NCBI GenBank assembly: GCA_015179125.1
Contig: WHVA01000407.1
Span: 1 to 64,000, forward strand
Direction: 5' to 3'
Length of the DNA stretch: 64,000 nt
Origin: Gautieria morchelliformis
Lineage: Eukaryota > Basidiomycota > Agaricomycetes > Gomphales > Gomphaceae
Shown: piece after piece, positions 55,561 to 64,000 of the stretch
Numbering within the stretch: the stretch's first letter is position 1
Layout of the letters: each line of letters starts with the position of its first letter
The notes under the pieces: model-generated
Database searches by the model: none
What the model was told of the DNA's origin: nothing
What the model saw: the letters and a program-made list of their open reading frames with translations, nothing else
Program-made: the position numbers and the translations under genes

Positions 55561-55917
55561 TGGACAGGACTCGAGGCAGGGCGGGGGAGACGGGGCTGTG
55601 GGATGGAACAATGGCAAGGGTAGAATACATTGGTCAGGCGTGTTGTTTTAACGAGACAGCATACTAAACCCATTCAGGGGGCGATGAGGGTAGAGTAGAG
55701 TACAAAACAATTATTACATACCCCGTTTCGAAATTATGGCCTGGACATGCGTAAGTCCCCACGCAGTACTTGTTGAGGTAGGGGTCGACAAGCTAGTGAA
55801 GGAGCACATATCCCAATGCGATCCGATGTTGATGTAAACAAGGCAAGTATCGGCCGAAGTAACCATGGGGTCGAACGTGCTGGAACGGAAACTATTACGT
55901 ACATGGGTGGGAGACAC
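55561..55917. repeat. Spacer with fragments of the DUF6699 3' flank and R1
   Basis: 55645-55705 matches the region downstream of the DUF6699 gene (TTGTTTTAACGAGACA, GATGAGGGTAGAGTAGAGT). 55705-55870 is the third R1 copy. Confidence 0.65.
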
Positions 55918-57412
55918 GCAATCCATATGCGGCGCAGGGCTAAACATGTGTACATACACTCTTGTTGAACGTTGTTGACTCAGGCCCTACTGTAGCTAGG
56001 CGCGCCCACATGAAACCCGGGTCGGTGTCTGCCAGGATGCCAGGAATCGAAGCACGATATTGGGGTACTCAAGGCCGGAATTACGCAGCACCGAATAGAC
56101 ACAGGGTACTAATGGCAAGCACCCTCCCTCGTTCCACACTGGCACTGGAGCATGCCACCTCGGCCTCATGCAGTGGAGGATCCAGGAAGCAAGCTCGCCA
56201 AAGCTATGCGGCTACATAATGATTTGCCACATCCATATCTTAAAAGGGGCGCGTGGCAGGCCGCAGCCGCCCAGCGAGAAGTGAGAAGGAAGGCAGCAGT
56301 TGTTCCTCTCTCCCTCAGAGCGGAGCGGAAATGAGGACAGCCCGACGTGCGCCCGAGAATGGACTGCATGCGCGCCGAGAGTTTAGGTTCGCTTTATATA
56401 GCACACATTTATAAGTATCTCGCGGATCTAGGAGATAACATAAGCATGGGCAGGCCGGGGCTGGGATCTCCCGGGTCCACTTCTAAGCGGACGTGCCAAA
56501 GCTAAGAAAGAGGAAAGGTGGGGGCCTAATTAGGGGTGGGGGGTGCCGACGATTACGCGCGAAAAGTCCCACGCCCGCGGCGCATCACGTCGGGCCTCGG
56601 GAGGATTTAATTACTGTAAGCACACACGTACATATGGTTTGGATTCTGCGGACCCGATGCCACGGCGGACAGACGTTGATGGATCTCTGCATTTAGCTAG
56701 CGTCCTGACTCGAGTCACTAGCATATATTTGCTGCGGGCCCGGGGCACTCCGGGGCGTGCCGCGGCTCCGACGTCCATCCGTGTGCCATGTCGGTTGTGC
56801 CCCCGAATTGCCCGAACGCCGCAGTGGGCGTCTCGTCCGCATCCGCAGGGGGTACCTGACTCGGAGGCAATTATGTAAATTAAAAAAGTGGTGGTTGTGG
56901 GTCGTTTGGGACGATGCGCCGGCCGCCGCTGACAGGGCCGGGCCGGGTCGGTGTGCCTGCCGCCGAGTCACGCCCGTGCGCAGTGGGCGTCCGGTCCCAG
57001 AATCCAGATTGGAGGTAGGTGGGCTGCGTACGCTTGACGTGGGCACTGGGCACTGGGCAGACGGACGTGCGCAGGCTGCGTGCGTCGCGCTGACGTGTCC
57101 AGTCCAGAGTGCTGAGACGACGGCGCCGCTCAGTGGTCGGTGTAAGTACGCGTGTGGGCCTCCGAGTCGGCGCGCAGACGTAATTGCATACCGTATACAG
57201 TCGCGCTGACGTGTCCGGGTACGTACTGACGCACGTTGTGGGTTGTGGGCCGTTGCAGACGACGCGCCGAGCTCGACGCCAAGCACGACGCCAAGCACCT
57301 TCGCCCGAGCTCGACGTTCAATAATTAATAATTCATATATCGCAATCTGCACAATTATAGACTTTCAATTCGTTTTTATTTTTTTGGTCGACATACGTTC
57401 TCTGCATTACAT
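55918..57412. repeat. Segmental tandem duplication, copy 2
   Basis: Second copy of the block described at 54281, somewhat longer through local duplications (for example GTGGGCACTGGGCACTGGGC near 57040). It leads directly into the 3' flank of the intact DUF6699 gene and is the paralogue of the CpG-depleted flank at 19375-19636. Confidence 0.8.
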
Positions 57413-57838
57413 GATCATGGCTAAGCAAAATTAATGACTTTATAGCAGAACGTGTCGCAGAAGTTGTAGCAGAGTAGCAGAACTCGGAAAACTTGGGAAG
57501 GAACTAGTAAAAAAGTGGAACGGAACTAGTAAAAAAGCGGAAAGGACTCGAGACGGGGGAGACTGCGCTGCGTAGAATACATTGCTGGTGGGAGGCGTAT
57601 TGTTGTTGTTTTAACGAGACATGGATGAGTGTTTAGTGTTTAGTATGCGGCGGGGGGCGAGCGATGAGGATAGAGTAGAGTTACAATAAGTAGGGTTAGG
57701 GGCGGTTTGCGGCATGACATGAACGTCCATAGTAGCACATAAGAAGAATAGAGGTGGCGGAATTGAAATTTGAAATGGGTCGTGGGCTTGGGCTTGGGCT
57801 TGGGCTTGGGCTTGGGTCCCGGCGTCGGCGTCGACGGG
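57413..57838 (-). other. 3' flank of the DUF6699 gene
   Basis: Non-coding, shared with 47253-47530 and partly with 55645-55705. Contains a GGGCTT-type hexamer run (GGGCTTGGGCTTGGGCTT, 57783-57815). Confidence 0.6.
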
Positions 57839-58609
57839 TCACCGGGTGGTTTGGAGGAGCCACGTCGTGCCCGACGCGTCGCTCTGCAGCGGGACGACGC
57901 ACTTGAACACCGTCTCCCCCAGCAGATAGTCCACAAGCTTCATGTGGGCGGACGGCCCGTAGGCCCGCCCCGTCCGGCGCGCGTACGCCGCCTTCATCGC
58001 CTCCCGCTGCGCCCCGCGCACGCAGCGCCACTCCTCCGCGGCGATGCGCTGGTCGAAGAACCGGTGCACCTGCACCACAAGATCCATGCACGTGACCCCG
58101 GCGTGCGCCTGAGCATGGACGGCGACGCTGCGCCCGGTGCGCTCGCACCGCACGCGCAGCGCGGGCGCGGGCGGCGCGCACGCGGGGTCGTGCGCGGGGA
58201 ACGCGGGCAGCGGGGCGGACGACGACATGCGCAGCGTGCGCGGGTCCGCGGCGAGGTCGTAGCGCAGCACGGTGGGCCGCGCGCAGAGCACGGGGTGGAT
58301 CCGGGACGGCGACGCGGGCGGGGTCAGGAGCCCGGCTGCAGATGAAATGAAGGCGGGGTCAGCGGCGCGCGTGCGGGGACGGCTGGGAGCGTGGGACGTA
58401 CGAGGTGCGAATGCGCCGGGGTGGACGTGGTCGTCGCAGGGCGGGAGAGGGATGTAGGGCATGGCGGGGGCCCGTGAGTAATGGACAGCGGGTGGGGAGC
58501 CGGTGCTCGAGGACCACGGGGGCGACAAGGGTTCGTAGTCGTAGCTCGACGATTGACGAGACATGCTGGTGGGCGAGGACAACGTCTGGTACTCGTATCG
58601 AGACGACAT
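57839..58609 (-). CDS. DUF6699-type protein
   Basis: Start chosen at 58609 (MSSRYEYQTLSSPTSM), because the longer frame from 58717 begins only a few bases from a TATA box. Exon 1 is 58609-58402 and exon 2 58335-57839, with a 66-bp intron (GTACGT...CTGCAG) whose length is divisible by three, so the frame reads through if it is not spliced. The product is 234 residues: a Ser/Tyr/Pro-rich N-terminus, then a domain with VLRYDLAADPRTLRM, GVTCMDLVVQVHRFFDQ, AYARRTGRAYGPSAHMKLVD and GETVFKC. This layout fits DUF6699, expanded in basidiomycetes, function unknown. No signal peptide. GC-rich. A pseudogene copy is at 47.5-47.9 kb. Confidence 0.75.
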   Translation of the reverse strand: MSSRYEYQTLSSPTSMSRQSSSYDYEPLSPPWSSSTGSPPAVHYSRAPAMPYIPLPPCDDHVHPGAFAPRTSHAPSRPRTRAADPAFISSAAGLLTPPASPSRIHPVLCARPTVLRYDLAADPRTLRMSSSAPLPAFPAHDPACAPPAPALRVRCERTGRSVAVHAQAHAGVTCMDLVVQVHRFFDQRIAAEEWRCVRGAQREAMKAAYARRTGRAYGPSAHMKLVDYLLGETVFKCVVPLQSDASGTTWLLQTTR

Positions 58610-58719
58610 GCTGGTGGCGGTGGTGGTGGTGGATGCAGTGTCGTGAAGGTGTGGAGGCAGTGTCGTGAGCGTCGTGGTGGGAGGAGAGAGCGAGTGACTG
58701 AGCGAGACGACGCGCAAGC

Positions 58720-58726
58720 TTTATAG
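58720..58726 (-). promoter_or_regulatory. TATA box of the DUF6699 gene
   Basis: The minus strand reads GCTATAAAGC here, about 115 bases before the chosen start codon. Confidence 0.5.
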
Positions 58727-58729
58727 CAT

Positions 58730-59755
58730 GGTGGGCGTAAGAGAGCGTAACAAGATAAGGAAAGAGCGGAAGCGAGCGAGCGACCAACGAGTCACCGCGG
58801 GCACAGCAGTTGACTCGATGGACCAGGGAAAGTGGTGGGAAACGCGGCGCTTCTCCCAACGCGGAACGCGCGGCTGTCGCTCGGCGGCATCTGCCGGGCG
58901 AGGTTCGTGATGTGTCAGCATCCCGCCGCGCGCCTAGCGAACGTCCGTGGCCACATCAATCATGCCACTCTGCGCCATACAGTGCAGCACCCGCTTTGGG
59001 CCAGATCGCTCAATGCGTGATGGGAGATCGCTCCGTGGCGAGCACCCCGCGGGGGCGGCGCCGAGCGGCCGGGAGCGTGTCCGGCGTCTCGGACAGCTCA
59101 TAATTAACCCAAAAGGGTCTATATTACCCTACCGAGGGCTCGGGACGCGACGGCCAGAAATCACGGAGCCGACCACGTACAGCCAGACAGCCCGTGTTCC
59201 TGAGCCACATGGACCCATTCGAGAAGACCTGCCCTGCCACATTCGCGCACCGCCCTGCTAAGCGCGCCCCGCACAGCAGCACTCTGCCACGGATCAAATC
59301 TGAGCACCACGATTGTCGTGATCCCCAACGTCTCCACAGCATGGTCGAAGATCGTGTCCAGATGGCTGATGCACCGCACGACACTGCATCACCGTTCGCT
59401 CCCGTCACACACAATTCATCGCTATATCCGCGGACTTGGGGCGTGCATAGGACAAGTGCGCGTCATGCATCGTGGTCGCAGTCCTCAGACCAAGATACAA
59501 GCTCGCGGAACAGCCCATGCGTGCCCATCTATCACAACACGAGCATCAAAAGCCAGCTCGCCTCCGGGAGCCAAAAAAGACTGAATGCAATTTCGCGCGA
59601 ATGATAGGAGTACAGGAGTGCGAATTCCATATAGAACTGGCTTTGGGGGACCGAACCGCTCGGGTGTTTCAGGAGCCAAACGACAAACGACATTAATTTC
59701 ATGGATCTGGGATGCCTAGGAGACCACCCGCGCCCGGGGTGCGTTTCAGCTTGGG
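58730..59755. other. Intergenic; one weak minus-strand frame
   Basis: A minus-strand frame at 59379-59161 (HLDTIFDHAVETLGITTIVV, then RGALSRAVRECGRAGLLEWV) has an amphipathic, protein-like composition and could be an exon relic. The overlapping plus frame 59194-59604 looks like its shadow. No flanking exons were found, so no gene is called. Confidence 0.35.
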
Positions 59756-59759
59756 CAGG

Positions 59760-61160
59760 TGGGTGGTGGGTGTGTTATGGGCGGCGAAATGTCAGGTACC
59801 ATCTCGGCGATCCCATCACGCCCCACCCGCTGGGAAACGCACCCAACAAACAAGCTGTTCGAGCCCAAGAATGACCTCATAATAACCTGCAGCGTAGCTG
59901 CGTTTCCAGCTCGCGCAGCGAGGTATGGGACGTCAAATGTCAGGCACCATCTGCGCGCGATCTCACCAAAGCCCCACTCGCTCCGACTCGGAAGCACACC
60001 CGACAAACAAGCTGTTCGAGCCCCAGAATGACCTCATAGCAACCTGCAGCGTGCACGGACAGGACAGACCCTCGGTTTCTTTTGTTTGCCCGCCGTCCAA
60101 TTTTTCTACGTCTAGTGACATAGGGGCAGCTTAGCTATAGTCTTGGAGTCCCCTCGCTAACAGCGTTTTTCGCCCCGGAGAGAGGTACGGACCGTAGCCG
60201 ATGTGGTCCAGTTTGCCTTGAATTCAATCACAGGCGACCCCATCAAAGCCCCACGCGCTCGGACTCGGAAACACACCCAACAAGAAGCCGTCGAGCCCAA
60301 GAATGACCGCATAATAATAACCTGCAGCGTGCCCTCCATGTGGGCGAGCTGCGTTTCAGCTTGTGCAGTGTGTTGTGGGCTGTCAAATGTCAGGCACCAT
60401 CTACGCGATCTCATCAAAGCCCCACTCGCTCAGAAACACGCCACGCCCAACAAGAAGCGGCTGAGCCCAAGAATGACCTCATAGCAACCTGCAGCGTGCG
60501 CCTCATGCACAGACCCTCGCTTTGTTGTGTTTGGCCGCTGTCCAATTTTTCTTCGTCTAGTGACACAGGGGCAGCTTCGCTATAGTCTTGGACTCCCCTC
60601 GCTAACAGCATTTTTTCGCCCCGGAGAGAGGTACGGACCGTGGCCGATGTGGTCCAGTTTGCCTTGAAGTCAATCACAGGCGACCCCATCAAAGCCCCCC
60701 TCGCTTGGACTCGGAAACACACCCAGCAAGAAGCCGTCAAGCCCAAGAATGACCTCACAGTAAGTAACCTGCAGCGTGTTGCCTCCATGTGAGCTGCCAG
60801 AGAGCACCCGCGCCCGCGCTGCGTTTCAGCGTGTGCAGCGAGTGTTATGGGCCGTCAGATGTCAGGTACCATCTCGACGATCCCATCACGCCCCACTCGC
60901 TCGTCGGAAACGCACCCAACAAGAAGCCGTCGAGCCCAAGCAAGAATGACCTCATAATAATAACCTGCAGCGTGCCGCCTCCACGTGTCGTAAGAGACAG
61001 ATCCTCGGTGTGCTTGTAGTACTGACACGGACGGACGTGCTATTCATAGGGGCTGCCTAGCTGTAGTCTTGGGGTCCCCTCGCTAACAGCGTTTTCGCGC
61101 CGGAAAGATAGATGTACGGATCCGAGTCGTGGCCGATGTGGTCCAGTTTGCCTTCAATCA
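59760..61160. repeat. Higher-order tandem array
   Basis: About six copies of a block containing ACCATCT, ATC, AAAGCCCCACTCGCTC, CACACCCAACAA, GAGCCCAAGAATGACC and AACCTGCAGCGTG begin near 59790, 59940, 60215, 60390, 60660 and 60860. A second block (TCCAATTTTTCT, GGGGCAGCTTAGCTATAGTC, CCCCTCGCTAACAGC, GCCGATGTGGTCCAGTTTGC) begins near 60090, 60540 and 61040. The two alternate with a period of about 440-500 bp. No coding sense. Confidence 0.85.
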
Positions 61161-61544
61161 TCTTGCAAAACGTTGGGTCCTCGGGAACGGCCATGCTTTT
61201 CTCACCCTGTCCACCCAAGCACCAGAGCCTAAATCTTGCCTCGAGTCGCTAGCTAGCTCGCGCCCCACGCGGAGACGTCGGACTTTGCTCGGGATGGAGC
61301 CCGCGCCGCGGGCGCGGATCCGAGCGCCCTGGTATCCGTGTCTCCATGTCTAATAACCCAGCTCGTGGGCTTGTGCTTTGTTTCTCGAGAGCCAGTGGCC
61401 ACTCTCTTCAATGGAGGGCGATTTGGAACTACCCGAGTGTTCGAGGGGATCCCCCACCCGCGCAGAATGGATGTTTGCTGAGTGTGAATGCTCGGGGTGT
61501 GTGTGTGTATTCCTTGAACACCCCACCCCACCGGTGTGAATGGG

Positions 61545-61838
61545 GCCATCGACCCTAAAGCGGCAGAAAGACTCGTCTCGATTAGGAGCACCAGGTGTGA
61601 GCCTTGAAGGCGCCGTCTAGAGATATGAAGCGGACGGCGGGGACCATCGACCCTAAAGCGGCAAAAAGACTTGTCTCGATTAGGAGCATCAGGTGTGAGC
61701 CTTGAAAGCGCCGTCTAGAGATATGAAGAGGACGGCGGGGACCATCAACCCTAAAGTGGCAAAAAGACTCGTCTCGATTAGGAGCACCAGGCGTAAGCCT
61801 TGAAAACGCCGTCTAAGATATAAGATATGGAACGGACG
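61545..61838. repeat. Three tandem 99-bp units
   Basis: Units at about 61545-61640, 61641-61739 and 61740-61838, each running from ACCATCGACCCTAAAG through CTCGATTAGGAGCA to CGCCGTCTAGAGATATG. Confidence 0.85.
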
Positions 61839-62398
61839 GGGGGGGGGTGATGAAAGCGTCGACTCCACAATCACCGAAGTAAAAAATTGCAGACGCGGTA
61901 AAAGGGACATAGTAAACCGCCAGGGCATTCGTATTCGCTTTCGGAATTTGGAATTTGGAATTTGGGACGAGAAGAGTATCAGGGCCCCCAGAACAAAAGC
62001 TTGAGCATGCAAGCAGCCGTCTCCGAATGCATGGGGAAGTGGGCTCATTCGTCATGATAGTAGCCATCACTTGAATAGTGGGATTTTCAGCAATTCCAGC
62101 ATAGGTGTAATCCGCCGTAAGGAGGTAAGCCTCTTACCTACTCGCAGCAAATTACACGTACGCTGGAATTGTTCAAAATCCAACTATTCTCGCGTTCTCG
62201 GAACACAACGGTGGTGCTTGGGGTACAGGAATGGGAAAGATACGGCCGACCGGATGCGGTTGATGGACTGCAGGGCTGGGAGTGAGCCGTCAGATTAAGG
62301 TACCCCATCCTGGGCTGTAGAAACCTCCGAGTGGCCAATGAGTTGGGAAATTGATACTCTGCCGTAGCCGACCTGACAAAACGCATCCATTCTCTGCG
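61839..62398. other. No gene seen
   Basis: Begins with a G-run. A short direct repeat GGAATTTGGAATTTGGAATT is at about 61944. Nothing else supported. Confidence 0.45.
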
Positions 62399-62993
62399 AG
62401 TCCGATAATGCATCCATCAGTGGGAGAAGTGTGACGGGGTGCGACGAGATGCGCCCAAGTTACGGGAAGATGCGGGACAGACACTTCGTGGGCGGAGGGC
62501 ATCTGCAGGCAGGCGGACGAGGTATGCGCTCAAGTTACGGGAAGATGCGGGACACTTCTTTGCGGAGGGAATCTGCAGGAAGGTCGGTGGAGCTGATGAT
62601 TAGCTGAGAAATGATTACATACTCTGTGCCACAAATGGGAAACAACCTTGCCGTTCATCAGTCTGTAAGTCCGATAATGCATCCATCAGTGGGAGAAGTG
62701 CGACGAGGTATGCGCCCAAGTTACGGGAAGATGCGGAACACTTCTTGGGCGGAGGCCATCTGCAGGCAGGTCGACGAAGTATGCGCTTAGGTTACGGGAA
62801 GATGCGGGTCACGTCTTGGGCGGAGGGCATCTGCAGGCAGGTCGACGAGGTATGCGCTCAGTTACGGGAAGATGCGGGACAGACACTTCTTTGGCGGGAG
62901 GGCATCTGCAGGCAGGTCGGTGGAGCTGGCAGTGATCATTAGCTGAGAATGATTACTCTGTGCCACAAATAGGAAACAACCTTGCCGTTTAGG
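62399..62993. repeat. Higher-order repeat, two large units with 70-bp subunits
   Basis: Large units begin with GTCCGATAATGCATCCATCA at 62400 and 62670 and end in TGTGCCACAAAT, GGAAACAACCTTGCCGTT. Inside, subunits of about 70 bp (GCGC...AGTTACGGGAAGATGCGG, CACTTCTT, GGGCGGAGG, CATCTGCAGGCAGGT) occur two to three times. Confidence 0.85.
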
Positions 62994-64000
62994 CACACGT
63001 TTAAAACAACCACAAAACAATCACAATCATACCCATTTGATACTACCCGTCAGGGGTCAGGGAAAACACGGACAAATCGAGGACGGCTGGGGCTGCTCCA
63101 CTACGCTGATGTCGGAATATACGGGGCAGGTGGCCCAAAAGGGTTGCGCACTAAGGGTCCTGGGTGACCAGGGCCCGGATGGATGGCGGCGAAGGCCACA
63201 ACAGCCAGGTACTCCAGTGGAGCCAGGAAACCCTGCGTACCTCAACCTCCAGACTCATGTGACGACATGAGCGTGGCATGCGTCCAGCGTTCAAGAGAGT
63301 TCAATTATAGAGGAAGGCTTTGATAAACAACTCCCTGTTGCATAGGATATAAGCAGTGGCGATTGTTCTCCAGATACGGTGGTAGAAGACACGCCACGCC
63401 ACGTGCCAGCGCTCAAGCGCTCGAGAGTCGAGACACCGCCTTGTCAATCCTCCATTTGTTTGTGCATTGCTTGTGTACTGCCTTGTCTCCCGGATTCGAT
63501 TACAGTTGTAATCGGTTAGAAAGTTGGCAGTCAAAAATTACGGGTTCGCAAGCACTCGAGTAATGAAGCGTCATGATAGAAACATGCGGAGAGGCCGCAA
63601 TCAGCTGCATGCTCCACCGGACTCTACATCGAACATTGGTTTCACGGAGATGTAATTATGCGGCGAGACTCTCAATTCCGGGAGACAGGACAGTGACGTC
63701 CACGGCAATGTGCATGTCATACCCAAGCCACACCTGGCGGTTCATCTAAGCCAGTAGCCTCGCTTCTTTGTGGGGCGCGGGGGAAGACAAAGTTTCGTGT
63801 CAGGGTCGGTTCTGTCCATAGCATGTGGCAATCACGGGTCAACGGGCGAGATGGATAGGTAAAGATATCATGGGATCGTGTGATTGAGTTACTCTGGGCG
63901 ACACCGGAATGCGACTGAGCCTGAGAGGGTAACTGTGTATGATGTTAATTTCCCCCTACTATCGGGTACCTGGAGTTTGAAAATAGTCTCGCATCTGACC
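62994..64000. other. Right edge, no gene seen
   Basis: Short frames only. A Gly/Pro-containing stretch near 63050-63250 gives collagen-like frames on both strands and is not called. Confidence 0.4.

Noticed and set aside
58610-58717. Upstream start of the DUF6699 gene at 58717
   Set aside because: It would begin only about 5 bases downstream of the TATA box, upstream of any likely transcription start. The start at 58609 fits better.
62982-63270. Collagen-like Gly-Pro frames
   Set aside because: Both strands give similar Gly/Pro content because of GC-rich composition; no periodic GXY run and no gene structure.

Overview
This window looks like a repeat-rich stretch of a mushroom-forming basidiomycete (Agaricomycetes) genome. 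The signs are short introns (about 45-115 bp) with GT/AG ends, chromodomain-bearing Ty3/Gypsy polyproteins, Copia polyproteins, a Tad-like LINE, two DNA-transposon families of the kind amplified in mushrooms, a DUF6699-type protein and a VIT-VWA protein. I cannot name the species. All calls were made by eye; splice sites and most pseudogene borders are approximate.

Layout. 0-3 kb holds the broken end of a guanine deaminase gene, an alpha-amylase pseudogene on the other strand and a multi-exon gene of unknown function. 3.3-19.4 kb is a mosaic of decayed transposons: a Copia element with an internal inversion, a hypothetical coiled-coil gene, a minus-strand chromovirus (Gypsy A) carrying a solo LTR in its chromodomain, a plus-strand Gypsy (B) without a visible integrase, a DDE transposon with a long Cys-rich insertion, and a near-perfect 177-bp palindrome. 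19.6-47.25 kb reads as one composite insertion. It is bounded by two LTRs of the same Copia family (G) and by TACAT on both outer sides, and is filled with a minus-strand Copia (D), Gypsy gag pieces (E), two large solo LTRs, a LINE split by a full-length Gypsy (F, two 490-bp LTRs with about six differences), a small unknown gene and a three-gene DNA transposon (K) whose splice sites are mostly intact. From 47.25 kb the sequence becomes host-like and GC-richer: a DUF6699 pseudogene scarred by fold-back mutations, a complete five-exon VIT-VWA gene (48.1-51.6 kb), repeat blocks including a 1.5-kb TIR element and a tandem segmental duplication, an intact two-exon DUF6699 gene (57.8-58.6 kb), and then several tandem arrays up to the right edge.

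The main structural point is that the sequence just left of the 5' LTR of Copia G (19.38-19.64 kb) and just right of its 3' LTR (47.25-47.95 kb) join to give a copy of the locus at about 57.0-58.1 kb. The 27.6 kb between them is therefore one insertion site that later received nested elements. The left flank and left LTR have lost most CpGs as TpG/CpA while the right ones have kept them, so a CpG-directed mutation process (RIP-like or methylation decay) appears to stop somewhere inside the composite.

The genes that look complete are the VIT-VWA gene, the DUF6699 gene and probably the three genes of transposon K. Nearly every retroelement has stops or frameshifts. I saw no tRNA or rRNA gene.
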